NCBI GenBank assembly: GCA_039199225.1
Contig: JBCCSZ010000028.1
Location: 1 to 36,549 of the forward strand
Length of the DNA stretch: 36,549 nt
Source: JBCCSZ01 sp039199225
GTDB taxonomy: Bacteria; Bacteroidota; Bacteroidia; Chitinophagales; Saprospiraceae
Direction: 5' to 3'
In this document: piece after piece, positions 1 to 8,605 of the stretch
How positions within the stretch are numbered: position 1 is the stretch's first letter
Layout: every line of letters starts with the position of its first letter
Program-made: the position numbers and the translations under genes
Notes under the pieces: generated by a model
The model's input: only the letters and a program-made list of their open reading frames with translations
Told to the model about the DNA's origin: nothing
The model's database searches: none

Positions 1-43
1 ATTTCATTACGGTAAGATTTACAAAAGAAATTTAAAAGTCTGT

Positions 44-101
44 CATCCCGCAGCTCTTTTAGAGCATACGGTTGATTGGAGGCTAATCGTATGGCGGGAT
101 G
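44..101 (+). ncRNA. Possible structured RNA, three-way junction
   Basis: An outer 8-bp perfect stem (CATCCCGC at 44-51 with GCGGGATG at 94-101) closes over two inner hairpins: GCTCT/AGAGC with a 3-nt loop (53-65) and CATAC/GTATG (65-69 with 89-93), extended after a bulge by GATT/AATC (74-77 with 85-88) around a 7-nt loop. A short T-rich stretch follows. The first inner hairpin resembles a tRNA D-arm, but there is no T-arm and no plausible anticodon loop, so it is not a tRNA. It lies just upstream of the putative promoter of the DUF4403 gene and could be the 3' end of an upstream transcript. The same bases are also an open reading frame in the DUF4403 frame, so coding sequence is not excluded. 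Confidence 0.25.
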
Positions 102-129
102 GCTTTTCTATTTCAATTAAACCCAAAGG

Positions 130-161
130 TTTGTTTGGCATTGCTTCAATGCTTAGTTTTG
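130..161 (+). promoter_or_regulatory. Putative Bacteroidota promoter of the DUF4403-ggt operon
   Basis: TTTG at 130-133 and TAGTTTTG at 154-161 are separated by 20 bases, matching the Bacteroidota sigma-ABfr consensus (TTTG, 19-21 nt, TAnnTTTG) exactly. Transcription would start near 168, almost at the ATG at 170, so the mRNA would be leaderless or nearly so. The match lies in an open frame, so it could be coincidental if the gene really begins upstream. Confidence 0.35.
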
Positions 162-169
162 CAGTAGGT

Positions 170-1471
170 ATGAACACACTGCGTACATCAATTCTAAACA
201 TTCCAATTGCACTCGATCTGGTCGATCTCGAATTGTTGATCAACAATCAGCTGAAAGGTCTTCTTTATGAAGATGATGATATGAACGACAATGGCGGGGA
301 TAAACTCATGGCTAGGGTCGAAAAGGATGGGACCATCCAAATACAACTGAGCGGTCAATCTGTCCAATATCTCGTACCTCTAAAGATTTGGTTGAAAAAA
401 GGCATCGGCCCTGCTTCTTTCGAGGCCCAGGGTGGCGTCAACCTGCGCTTTTTAACGCATTTTGAAATTGATCCCGACTGGACCGTACACGCTAAAAGTT
501 TAATGGAGGGTTTTGAATGGACACAAAAACCCGTTATCAATCTAGGCATTTTCAATATGCCAGTGGAGCTGGTGGCCAGCAATATTTTGAAAAAGAGTAG
601 TGCGATGATTGCTGCTCGAATTGATCAAAAAATCGAACAGAATTTCAACCTGAGACTGTTGGTTCGAAAAGCCTGGCAACAACTGAGCCGCCCTATTTTA
701 CTCAGCAAAGACTATGATCTTTGGTTGGCTTTGTTGCCCAAAAGCGTTCAGATGACGCCGCTTCGCAACGAGGGAGAAAAGATTCATTGCACCATTTCCG
801 TTGAAACGCTCCTAAAGGTAGTTGCAGGTCCCCAGCCCAAAGCGATTGCTCTACCGGCCATGCCGCCCTTTCGGCAAGCACCTAGGGCGGAGGACGATTT
901 CAAGTTGTATTTGCAGCTGAACGTTGGATACGATTATGCCGGAAACCTGGCAGCGCAATTTGCAAAGGGTAAAAAATTTGGAACGGAATCGCAATTGGTT
1001 TCCGTTGAGCAAATCAATTTGTCTAAATCTGCTGACCACATGGCTGTCAAGGTGAAGACTTCCGGTAGCTTTCGAGGCGAAGTGCTGGTCCAGGCCAAGC
1101 CCAAATTACTCCGCCAATCGAATGAAATGAGGGTGGACGTGATGGACCTACAGCTGGTCGGTGGCAACTTTTTAATGCGCAGTGTGGGGCGTTTGCTCAA
1201 AGGTGTCATTATGAGCCAGTTGGAGCAACATCTGCAAATACCGCTAACGCCTTACCTGGAATTGGTCAAAAAGGAACTGAGAGAAAAATTACAATCCTTC
1301 GAATTTGCCAGTGAGATATTTTTGAATGGGGCATTGGATGAGCTTTCCATACAATCATTTCAGCTTCGGGAAGAGGACATCGAAGTACTGATCGAATCAA
1401 AGGGACACATCAACATCATCATCGCCGGACTCAGCGCTGTTGAGGAAAAATTGAAGCCGCGACTGACATGA
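170..1471 (+). CDS. DUF4403 family protein
   Basis: The protein matches the DUF4403 family, which is widespread in Bacteroidota and of unknown biochemical role. Visible hallmarks are the N-terminal run SILNIPIALDLVDLELLIN, then GLLYEDDD and the VPLKIW segment, followed by alternating beta-rich stretches to the end. That pattern suggests a lipid-binding-like elongated beta fold, which is inference. I chose the ATG at 170 (433 aa) because it sits just before the family's usual N-terminus and just after a consensus promoter. The TTG at 131 and ATG at 149 are in frame, and the frame stays open to the left edge of the window, so a longer or truncated gene is possible. No signal peptide is seen with this start. 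The stop overlaps the start of the next gene (ATGA, 1468-1471), implying translational coupling. Confidence 0.72.
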   Translation: MNTLRTSILNIPIALDLVDLELLINNQLKGLLYEDDDMNDNGGDKLMARVEKDGTIQIQLSGQSVQYLVPLKIWLKKGIGPASFEAQGGVNLRFLTHFEIDPDWTVHAKSLMEGFEWTQKPVINLGIFNMPVELVASNILKKSSAMIAARIDQKIEQNFNLRLLVRKAWQQLSRPILLSKDYDLWLALLPKSVQMTPLRNEGEKIHCTISVETLLKVVAGPQPKAIALPAMPPFRQAPRAEDDFKLYLQLNVGYDYAGNLAAQFAKGKKFGTESQLVSVEQINLSKSADHMAVKVKTSGSFRGEVLVQAKPKLLRQSNEMRVDVMDLQLVGGNFLMRSVGRLLKGVIMSQLEQHLQIPLTPYLELVKKELREKLQSFEFASEIFLNGALDELSIQSFQLREEDIEVLIESKGHINIIIAGLSAVEEKLKPRLT

Positions 1472-2997
1472 AGAAATCTTTTGCCATATCTGCTGGCCAC
1501 GAAGGTACCGCAGAGGCTGCTCGTATCATCATCGAAGAAGGAGGCAACGCAGTGGATGCCGCTATTGCCGCACTCTTGGCCAGTTTTGTCACCGAGCCCT
1601 GTATGTCTTCCGCCGGCGGTGGAGGCTTTGCCCAAGTACATCTGCCAGACGGTAAAATTTGGTTGGTCGATTTTTTCTGCCAAACACCTCTACACAAATT
1701 CGATGGGGGTAAAGCCGATTTCTATCCCATAGAAGTTGATTTTGGAGAAGTGCGCGAGGTCTTCCACATCGGCATGGGTTCTACCGCCGTACCCGGAAGC
1801 ATTGCAGGCATCTATGAAATGCACCGACAGTGGGGGAGCATGCCCATGAAAGTATTGGTACAGCCGGCTATTAAATTGGCCAGGGAAGGAGTAGTTGTCA
1901 ATGACTTTCAACACGAGGATTTCGTTTTGCTGCAAAAGATACTGGAAATCGATCCCAAAGCCGCTCCCATTTTCTTTCCAGATGGCGAATTCATCAAGCT
2001 GGGGGCTCGTCAGTACATGCCAGAGCAAGCCGACTTTTTGGAATACCTGGGCAAAAATGGTCCAGACTTTTTCTACAAGGGAGAAATTGCCCGTACGGTA
2101 GCCGAAGATCACCAGTCTGCTGGCGGCTTTCTGCAGCGTACCGACTTTGAGTCTTATCAAGCTATTCTGCGCAAACCCCTGCTTTTTCGCTACAAAAACA
2201 AGCAGATATACACCAACCCTCTGCCTTCTACCGGTGGGATGAGCATGCTGATGGCTTTTGCCTTATACGACGAATTAGACACTGCAACGGACTTTTACAA
2301 AAAGGAGCACGTAAAGGGATTGGCCCAGGTATTTCAACAATTGGATCGTTTCAAAAAGCATCCGGCAACTTTTGAAAAATGGTTGGTAGAACGAAAAGAA
2401 ATCGGCCTGCAAGCTTTTCATTTTGGATTGCCCGATAACCAAAAACGAGGTAGTACCACCCATTTCAACTTGGTGGATGGCACAGGCATGGCGGTTAGTT
2501 TGACAACGACCAATGGCGAAGGCTGTGGCTATTTTATTAAAGACAGCGGCATCCAACTCAATAATATGTTGGGGGAATCTGCCTTGTTACCCAATGGTTT
2601 TCACTCTTGGATTCCAAACAGCCGCCTTTCCTCCATGATGAGTCCGACCTTGGTTTTGGACCATCAACGGGGCTTAGAGTGTGTCCTCGGCAGTGGTGGT
2701 GCCAGCCGAATTCCAACGGCAATTTTCCAGGTTTTAATCAATCTATTGGAGTTTGAATACTTATTGGATCAAGCGGTGCAATTGCCACGTTTACACTTCG
2801 AACATGGTGAGTTGAACATCGAAGCGGCCAATGATATGAACTACCGTAAGGACGATTTGGTAGGTAAAATCAAGGAGTGGTCGGGCTATTCCCTATTCTT
2901 TGGGGGTGTCCACAGCTTACTGCGTTCCGGACATTATTGGGAGGCCATCGGAGACCACAGACGGGATGGCGTGGCATTGACCTCCGACACAAAATAA
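1468..2997 (+). CDS. ggt: Gamma-glutamyltransferase-like Ntn hydrolase
   Basis: This 509-residue protein has the gamma-glutamyltranspeptidase fold. It shows EEGGNAVDAAIAA near the N-terminus, VPGSIAGI (108-115), VQPAIKLAREG (131-141), the nucleophile motif GSTTHF with candidate catalytic Thr330, the RLSSMMSPT serine pair, and the GSGGASRIP oxyanion loop. Family members mature by autocleavage just before the nucleophilic Thr and act on glutathione or other gamma-glutamyl compounds. Two oddities stand out. There is no signal peptide, so the enzyme should be cytosolic. Also, the region that normally reads like DFRExAP and supplies the substrate-binding arginine here reads VDFFCQTPL, so the substrate may differ from classical GGT. 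It starts inside the stop of the DUF4403 gene (4-nt overlap), so the two are probably co-translated. Confident for family, not for substrate. Confidence 0.85.
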   Translation: MKKSFAISAGHEGTAEAARIIIEEGGNAVDAAIAALLASFVTEPCMSSAGGGGFAQVHLPDGKIWLVDFFCQTPLHKFDGGKADFYPIEVDFGEVREVFHIGMGSTAVPGSIAGIYEMHRQWGSMPMKVLVQPAIKLAREGVVVNDFQHEDFVLLQKILEIDPKAAPIFFPDGEFIKLGARQYMPEQADFLEYLGKNGPDFFYKGEIARTVAEDHQSAGGFLQRTDFESYQAILRKPLLFRYKNKQIYTNPLPSTGGMSMLMAFALYDELDTATDFYKKEHVKGLAQVFQQLDRFKKHPATFEKWLVERKEIGLQAFHFGLPDNQKRGSTTHFNLVDGTGMAVSLTTTNGEGCGYFIKDSGIQLNNMLGESALLPNGFHSWIPNSRLSSMMSPTLVLDHQRGLECVLGSGGASRIPTAIFQVLINLLEFEYLLDQAVQLPRLHFEHGELNIEAANDMNYRKDDLVGKIKEWSGYSLFFGGVHSLLRSGHYWEAIGDHRRDGVALTSDTK

Positions 2998-3068
2998 GGG
3001 GGAAATGCCTATTTTTGGATTTGTTTTACTATTATTGTGTAGCAAATTCCAAAACCGAAACAAAAGCC

Positions 3069-5567
3069 GTGAACAAAAATCGACCCTCTTGGGCTCCCTC
3101 AAAGCACATTGTACAGTATTGCTGTACCCTTACCATCCTACTGTTTTCCCTTTCCTTTGCTCAGGCCAATACCATCTTCGTTAATGTCAATGCGACCGGA
3201 ATAAACAATGGCCGTAGCTGGCAAAATGCGTTTACCAACTTACAGGATGCACTCTCAGAGGCTAAGTCAAATCCCTCTGTATCAGTCATTTGGGTAGCTG
3301 CAGGAACCTATTATCCCTCCGACAATGGGGATCGAGCCGCTTCTTTTGAACTGCTGCCAGGTATAGCCATTTACGGTGGATTCGATGGAACAGAAAGTAC
3401 CTTGGCCGAAAGGAATCCAACGGCCAACCCCTCCATCTTGAGTGGTAACATTGGTGACCCCAGCATTGCGACGGATAATTCCTATCATGTAGTGTTGGCG
3501 CTAAACATTACGGATGAAAATACAGCTCTTGATGGCTTTGTCATACAAGATGGTCAGGCAGATGGTAGTGGCTTATTTGGCTTTGGTGGTGGTTTTTTCA
3601 ATCTGAACAACAATTCCTCGGGAAAGACTGCCTACTTCCGCATTCGTCGGTTGACCTTTAGAGATAACTATGGTAAGGCCGGAGGAGCGCTGTGTAATTA
3701 CTCAGAAAACGACGTACACGATAGCCTCATCGTAGAGCGTTGTAACTTCCTTGAAAACCAAGCCAATAATGGTGGTGCCGTTGCCAATTACAAGGCCGAT
3801 AAAGGGCAGATGGAATGTGCCTACCTGAATTGTACTTTTTCCAGAAACAGTGCATCTGTCAATGGAGGAGCAGCCTTTAACATTGGTTCTACGGGTCAAA
3901 TCATTAGCCAATTTAAATACAATGTCAAGTACATTGGCTGTACCTTTTGGGAAAATACAGCCCGAAATGGAGCTGGCCTATACATTGCAGACAATGCCTC
4001 CAAGTTCAGTGTCCTGTCGCGCAATTGCTCTTTTTATGGCAATGACGCCATTGGTGGCAGCGATGCGGTCTGTGTTGGCGATAATGGCAGCATCCAAATG
4101 GGAAACATCATTGCTTGGAATGGAAGCGCCATCCGAAGCTGTTCTTTCCTATCGGGAGATAATGTCATCACCGTCAACAACAGCCTGATTGAAAACAGCT
4201 CCTACAACGATTTTCAAAATATTACAGACCCTACCTTTGTCGATCCAGCCAATGGCGATTTGCGAATCAGTGCTTGTTCTCCACTGATCGATCAAGGGAT
4301 TAATTACAACCTGCCCATTGCAACGGACATAGATGGGAATCCGCGTATGAACGGAGCTTTCCTCGATTTGGGCGCCTATGAGTTTGCGGGTAACCCCATC
4401 GGGCTACCTGTGCCAGATGCTCCTTCGATAACAGCTCAGGCTACGGAGGAAGTGACGGATCGCGATGGTTGGACCCACTATTACAGCTGCGATGCGCCAG
4501 AACACCTCATTTTATCCATTCTCAAAGAAGGGCAAGATGTGGGAAGCCTCGGGCAAGCGGGTTTTGCCGTACAGGCTGTCACCAATGCTACCTTTGGTCA
4601 GGGTGGTCTGAATCGAAGCACTGCAGATTATCTCCCGACAGCAGCCGATGGATGGACGACTTTCAACCGCTATTGGCAAGTATTGAACGCCAAGCCTTTG
4701 ACCAGTCCGGTCAAGGTGCGCTTCTATTTTACGGATACTGACTTTTCGGACATACAAGCTGCCCTTGTAGCAACCAATACACCTACGCTGATCGATGAAA
4801 CCGAGTTGCGCTTTTTCCTCATCAGTGGGGCCATGCCTTTGGCTACAAATGTCCTATCTTCGGGGGGCAGCTACACACCTCTGGAATTCGCTTTGTCTAG
4901 TTCGGAGACCAACTGGACCCTAGGCAGCTTCAACGGTCGAAAGTATGCAGAATTTGTGGTCAGTCAACTCAGTGGCGGTAGTGCAGGAGCAGAATCCCTG
5001 ACGCCTCTGCCTGTAGAATTCGAGTCTTTTACAGCAGAGTTGATTGAAAACGATAAGGTGCGCCTTGATTGGGCAACAGCCAGTGAGGAAAACAACGACT
5101 ATTTTATCGTCGAACGCTCTCACGATGCCAAGGAATTTTATCCCATCTTACACCATCCCTCGCTCGGCAACGGACAGGTGACCCTGCAGTACCAGCTTTG
5201 GGACTATTCACCCCATCAAGGCATCAATTACTATCGCTTGAAGCAGGTGGACCTTGATGGACAGTATTCTTATTCCTCCGTCTCGAGCGTCTATCTGGAC
5301 GAAGACGGCAAGCAAGAAGCCAGAATGTATCCGAATCCTACCACTGGCAGGGTGAGCATCCAATTGCCACTTGGATTGGAAGGAGAGGTGAAATTGCAGT
5401 TGTACGATGCCTATCGAAAAATTATTTGGGAAGAAAAAATACAACAGGCCAATCCGGCCGTAATGGCCCGTGATTTCAGCCATTTGCCCGCCGGATTGTA
5501 TGTTTTAAAGATACGTGGCAAGCGCTACAGAACCTATCATCCATTGGTTTTATCACATTTGGATTGA
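3069..5567 (+). CDS. Secreted beta-helix protein with T9SS sorting domain
   Basis: From the GTG at 3069 the protein is 832 aa and begins with a signal peptide (basic start, then TLTILLFSLSFAQA). The frame is open further upstream into ggt, but that extension has no signal peptide and overlaps a real gene, so I reject it. Residues about 35-460 are a right-handed beta-helix of the polymorphic outer-membrane/choice-of-anchor Q type, with repeated NxGGA, FxxNxA and CxFxxN turns ending in SPLIDQG...LDLGAYEF. A module starting at LPVEFESF (about 646) is shared with the large secreted protein at 26466-30701. The last 80 residues (from MYPNPTTG, about 752) are a type A Por sorting domain. It is expected to cross the outer membrane by T9SS and be surface-attached or released. 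It could be an adhesin or carbohydrate-binding protein. It starts 71 nt after ggt. Confidence 0.85.
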   Translation: MNKNRPSWAPSKHIVQYCCTLTILLFSLSFAQANTIFVNVNATGINNGRSWQNAFTNLQDALSEAKSNPSVSVIWVAAGTYYPSDNGDRAASFELLPGIAIYGGFDGTESTLAERNPTANPSILSGNIGDPSIATDNSYHVVLALNITDENTALDGFVIQDGQADGSGLFGFGGGFFNLNNNSSGKTAYFRIRRLTFRDNYGKAGGALCNYSENDVHDSLIVERCNFLENQANNGGAVANYKADKGQMECAYLNCTFSRNSASVNGGAAFNIGSTGQIISQFKYNVKYIGCTFWENTARNGAGLYIADNASKFSVLSRNCSFYGNDAIGGSDAVCVGDNGSIQMGNIIAWNGSAIRSCSFLSGDNVITVNNSLIENSSYNDFQNITDPTFVDPANGDLRISACSPLIDQGINYNLPIATDIDGNPRMNGAFLDLGAYEFAGNPIGLPVPDAPSITAQATEEVTDRDGWTHYYSCDAPEHLILSILKEGQDVGSLGQAGFAVQAVTNATFGQGGLNRSTADYLPTAADGWTTFNRYWQVLNAKPLTSPVKVRFYFTDTDFSDIQAALVATNTPTLIDETELRFFLISGAMPLATNVLSSGGSYTPLEFALSSSETNWTLGSFNGRKYAEFVVSQLSGGSAGAESLTPLPVEFESFTAELIENDKVRLDWATASEENNDYFIVERSHDAKEFYPILHHPSLGNGQVTLQYQLWDYSPHQGINYYRLKQVDLDGQYSYSSVSSVYLDEDGKQEARMYPNPTTGRVSIQLPLGLEGEVKLQLYDAYRKIIWEEKIQQANPAVMARDFSHLPAGLYVLKIRGKRYRTYHPLVLSHLD

Positions 5568-5608
5568 AATTTGCATATCCATAAACAACAGATTATAATC
5601 CCATAGAA

Positions 5609-5644
5609 AAGGCGAAGCTGCTTGCAGCTTCGCCTTATTTTGTT
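5609..5644 (+). terminator. Rho-independent terminator
   Basis: A perfect 12-bp stem (AAGGCGAAGCTG/CAGCTTCGCCTT) with a CTTG loop is followed by ATTTTGTTT. It lies 41 nt after the beta-helix gene and 33 nt before the end of the convergent gene. On the minus strand it is followed by a shorter T run, so it may act in both directions. Confidence 0.85.
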
Positions 5645-5677
5645 TGTGCTTCAAGTTGGTAAATCAGTTGCTGTCCA

Positions 5678-6064
5678 TCAGCTGTAAATGTTTTCGTAGA
5701 CAGCCTTCAAATTGTATTGACGCTCATTGGTATGGATCAAATACATGAATCCGTCGATCTCTTTGCCAGAGATTTTGGTAAACTGTAGTTTAAAGTAGTT
5801 ATCTAAATCGAAGAAAATACTCATAATGTCCGGGGGAATGACTGTCTCGACATGCTTGCCTAAGACAAAGGCGATGTAGTCCGATTGGATGCTGGTCGCT
5901 GATATGCAGAACTTCCCCGCCTGGTATAATTTATCAAATGGATTGTCGTCGTTGATGTTGTCTGGATGTACAGAGATTTTTTGACTGATTTCGTTGAAAA
6001 GGTCAATAAGCTCCTCCGCCGGCGGATTGGTCATCGCCATTTTGACTTGGTCATAAGTGATCAT
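5678..6064 (-). CDS. Hypothetical protein, 128 aa
   Basis: I do not recognise this protein. It is acidic and soluble-looking, with no signal peptide or membrane helix. The N-terminal third reads as helical (YDQVKMAMTNPPAEELIDLFNEISQKI). The central part contains FCISATSIQSDYIAFVLGKHVETVIPPDIMSIFFDLDNYFKLQFTKI split by likely beta strands, which gives an alpha/beta look. The coding frame is intact, and the gene is bracketed downstream by a strong terminator shared with the convergent beta-helix gene. It is probably monocistronic. A small cytosolic adaptor or immunity-like protein would fit, but nothing in the sequence proves it. Confidence 0.6.
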   Translation of the reverse strand: MITYDQVKMAMTNPPAEELIDLFNEISQKISVHPDNINDDNPFDKLYQAGKFCISATSIQSDYIAFVLGKHVETVIPPDIMSIFFDLDNYFKLQFTKISGKEIDGFMYLIHTNERQYNLKAVYENIYS

Positions 6065-6441
6065 AACGTATGTTTTCTTGCCGGCTTTAGCGGCGTGAGT
6101 ATATAGGTGAGGGAGGAAGAAAATCGTGTCTTATGTGGGCAAGAGGTTGTTTGTTGGTTGTTCACCTTTTTAGGCAGTATGCTAACAGGCTTAGTATGGC
6201 ATCTATAAATCAAATTGCATACCAAAACCTTGTCCAAGAGCGTAGGTATTCCCTATAGAAACATGGCGTTTACGTATAAGGGTGGCAAATGGAAATGTGA
6301 AAAATGGGGTGGGATAATCAGCTACGGACTGGCGGAGTGGATAGAAATCGCCAAAATTTTGCAACAATAACGAATGCCATTTGCTACTTTATAAACAGCT
6401 AATCATTTTAAACAATCGGCATTCCATTTCAAACTAAGCGT
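6065..6441. other. Divergent intergenic region, no gene seen
   Basis: This 377-nt stretch separates the divergent genes at 5678-6064 and 6442-6696. It should hold promoters for both, but I found no full TTTG/TAnnTTTG pair. A TTTG at 6358-6361 and a TACTTTAT at 6385-6392 are 23 nt apart, which is too far for a convincing promoter. No frame of useful length, RNA fold or repeat stands out. Confidence 0.5.
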
Positions 6442-6696
6442 ATGAAGGCAGAGGAACTTAGAAAATTGTCAGAGGAGGAACTCCTAAAAAAGAAGAAAGG
6501 TCTACAAACCGTAAATGGTGTTATGATCGGTATATTGATCGCTTTTTTATTCCTGATCGGCAAAGACCTATTCAGTGGCAATGAACTCGAAACCACCACC
6601 ATCGTCATGCCGATCATATTGCTTGCAACCTTTCCATTCAACTACCAAGAGCTGTCGAAAATAAAAGCAGAACTGGCCCGCCGGGAGTCTGCCTAA
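6442..6696 (+). CDS. Small two-helix membrane protein
   Basis: An 84-residue protein with a charged, lysine/glutamate-rich N-terminus (KAEELRKLSEEELLKKKKG), a hydrophobic helix at about 26-43 (VMIGILIAFLFLIGK), a short polar loop containing ELETTT, a second helix at about 54-66 (IVMPIILLATFPF), and a charged helical tail. The hairpin topology puts both ends in the cytoplasm. Similar small proteins are common in Bacteroidota and are sometimes labelled 'redox-active disulfide protein 2', but this one has no cysteine, so that name would mislead. No function is evident. It stands alone, with a bidirectional terminator directly after it. Confidence 0.7.
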   Translation: MKAEELRKLSEEELLKKKKGLQTVNGVMIGILIAFLFLIGKDLFSGNELETTTIVMPIILLATFPFNYQELSKIKAELARRESA

Positions 6697-6736
6697 GTGG
6701 AAGGCTGGCCAAAAAATAACTGCTTAAGACAAATAA

Positions 6737-6769
6737 ATGGAAGCTAAACAGTCGTCGTTTAACTTCCAT
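6737..6769. terminator. Bidirectional terminator
   Basis: The stem ATGGAAG/CTTCCAT continues after one mismatch as TAAAC/GTTTA around a 7-nt loop. T-rich sequence flanks it on each strand (CATTTTC on plus, TTATTTG on minus). It sits between the convergent ends of the small membrane protein gene and the T9SS cargo gene, and so serves both. Confidence 0.7.
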
Positions 6770-6796
6770 CATTTTCTGCAAGGACGAATAGTCCTC

Positions 6797-8413
6797 TTAT
6801 CTCACAATAATAATCTTTTCGACAAATTGCTGCCCATCTGTAAGTCTTCCCTCCAAAAGATAGAACCCATTGGCCAAAGCGTTCAGCGAGAGTTCGTAGT
6901 GGGCTTGGGGGCTGCTCAAACTTTTTTGTAAGACCACTTCTCCCTTGAGATCGGTCATTCGCAAATCGCTCAGGCTGTTGTCACTCAATTGGATGTGTAG
7001 TAGGTTGGAGGTCGGATTGGGGTACAATTGCATTTGTAGATCGGGAAGGGTTTGAACGGATGTGCTCAGGCGATTGCAGTTCAAGCCACCCTCAAAACAA
7101 TTGTCGAAAAACGATTGGATGTCATCTACATCGCCGTACATACTTTCGACATTTTCTATGGCGGACTGCCCCTCCTCCTGATGAAAGGTATATCCGACTG
7201 TAAACTGCGTTACAGCGCCCGGATCAAAAGCGTTCAAGGGACCTACAGATAGCAATCCCTTCCGTTCTCCGGGCAAATTGCCGGCGCCCAATTCCGAATC
7301 TGGATTGAGGTTGTTGGGATTACCAGGATAGAGAATACCACCATCTGGTACGTCGGTGCCATCTGCAAATTTGCCAGTCAGCAGGTTGTAAAACTGGTGA
7401 GGTTCTGTTATGCTGAGTAAATCAATCGGGTAGGCATGTTTCAAGCCGACTTGCTCTCGCAGATCGTTGTAAGGGCCATCGAGAATACAGACCGACATGG
7501 CCGGGGCATTAGAGCCATAGAACCCTTCGTCTTCCTCATCTCCATTGTATGCAAAAAGCAGATTCCGATCCGGATCGCTGCCGATAAAGTCATCGTCTGG
7601 ATGACCAATATCGAAATCGGCAAACACACCAAAATACAAGTTCGTCAGCGGTTCTATGCGCCGACTAGTTATGGTATAGTTTACAAAAATGCTGTTGTTG
7701 AGTGGGCTTTTTTCTGGACAGTCGAATGCAAAGACCATACAACTGATTTCTTGTCGCAACGGATCAAGGGAAGAGGCCGTGTTTAGGCCGTCGTCGTTGT
7801 AGACAAACCAGAGCATCTCATCTGGTAGTACGCTCTGATCCGGATCTTCCATATCGCAATTAGCTAGATTATAGATTGGAAAATCTCCCTGTGATGGATT
7901 GTAAACATTATCGCCCTGAAGATCGTAAAAGGGGGCTGTCGAATTGGAAGACAGCAGAATGCCACTTTCGTTGTACTGATCAAATTGGGGGTTTCCATTG
8001 CCAGGCCAGGCAAAAATTGAGGGGATCGGATTGTCAATGATGCCATTATCGGCAAAATCTGCCTGATGATCCAATATCTGTTGGCGGCGAACTTTCCAGA
8101 TTTTGTTCATGTCTTTCAGTGGGACAAAATCCTCCCGACCATCTTCATTGTAAAGTTGAATAGCTCCGCTTAGGTTTTGGGCCGGATCCAAGCCCGATAT
8201 CCACAAACCAGCAGCACGCATGGTCGAAAAGCCACTGTCGTTGGTCAAAAACTGCCCCTTTTGCCCGTCTACATCCCAGAACAAGGACCCATTGGACCGA
8301 ACAAGCGCCTGGACATTATTAACAGAAATGGTTTCGCTGGCGGGTACCAATTGGCCAAACAGCGGGCTGCATAGTAAGAGTAAGGAACATAACAGGTAAT
8401 AGCTAGTTTTCAT
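6797..8413 (-). CDS. Secreted protein with T9SS type A sorting domain
   Basis: This 538-residue protein has a clear signal peptide (MKTSYYLLCSLLLLCSPLFGQ) and a C-terminal Por sorting domain from LYPNPTSN (463) to the terminal KIIIVR. Between them is a roughly 440-residue body rich in Asp, Asn, Gly and Pro, with segments such as FADFDIGHPDDDFIGSDPD that look like calcium-binding loops, and aromatic beta-strand patterns. I recognise no catalytic motif. Bacteroidota genomes carry many such large proteins of unknown role, exported by T9SS and presented on the surface. It is transcribed alone between two terminators. The product could be a calcium-stabilised surface or matrix protein, which is inference. 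Confidence 0.85.
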   Translation of the reverse strand: MKTSYYLLCSLLLLCSPLFGQLVPASETISVNNVQALVRSNGSLFWDVDGQKGQFLTNDSGFSTMRAAGLWISGLDPAQNLSGAIQLYNEDGREDFVPLKDMNKIWKVRRQQILDHQADFADNGIIDNPIPSIFAWPGNGNPQFDQYNESGILLSSNSTAPFYDLQGDNVYNPSQGDFPIYNLANCDMEDPDQSVLPDEMLWFVYNDDGLNTASSLDPLRQEISCMVFAFDCPEKSPLNNSIFVNYTITSRRIEPLTNLYFGVFADFDIGHPDDDFIGSDPDRNLLFAYNGDEEDEGFYGSNAPAMSVCILDGPYNDLREQVGLKHAYPIDLLSITEPHQFYNLLTGKFADGTDVPDGGILYPGNPNNLNPDSELGAGNLPGERKGLLSVGPLNAFDPGAVTQFTVGYTFHQEEGQSAIENVESMYGDVDDIQSFFDNCFEGGLNCNRLSTSVQTLPDLQMQLYPNPTSNLLHIQLSDNSLSDLRMTDLKGEVVLQKSLSSPQAHYELSLNALANGFYLLEGRLTDGQQFVEKIIIVR

Positions 8414-8475
8414 TTTTCGTAGTTTACAGATGACGAATGCCCTTCAAGTAACGTCAAATATCGTTCGGATGAAAA

Positions 8476-8507
8476 CAAATTAAGTTATATATGTCAGGTT
8501 TTTGAAA
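8476..8507 (-). promoter_or_regulatory. Putative promoter of the secreted-protein gene
   Basis: Read on the minus strand, TTTC (8507-8504) and TTAATTTG (8483-8476) are 20 nt apart. Each differs by one base from the Bacteroidota TTTG/TAnnTTTG consensus. This would give a leader of about 55 nt before the ATG at 8413. Confidence 0.3.
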
Positions 8508-8534
8508 TACATCTACGTGCTAAGAAGGTGACCT

Positions 8535-8581
8535 AAAAGAAAATGGATTTGCTGACAATCCTGTGAGTCGGCAAATCCATT
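8535..8581 (-). terminator. Rho-independent terminator of nhaD
   Basis: On the minus strand an 11-bp perfect stem (AATGGATTTGC/GCAAATCCATT) extends by four more pairs including one wobble, has a 10-nt loop, and is followed by TTTCTTTT. It begins 25 nt after the nhaD stop. Confidence 0.85.
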
Positions 8582-8605
8582 CGCTTTATCTAGCGTATGT
8601 ATTTG

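Noticed and set aside
44..101. tRNA gene
   Set aside because: A D-arm-like hairpin and a closing stem are present, but there is no T-arm, no GTTC loop and no 7-nt anticodon loop on a 5-bp stem.
2877..3068. N-terminal extension of the beta-helix protein
   Set aside because: It overlaps the end of the GGT-like gene, and the signal peptide lies just after the GTG at 3069.
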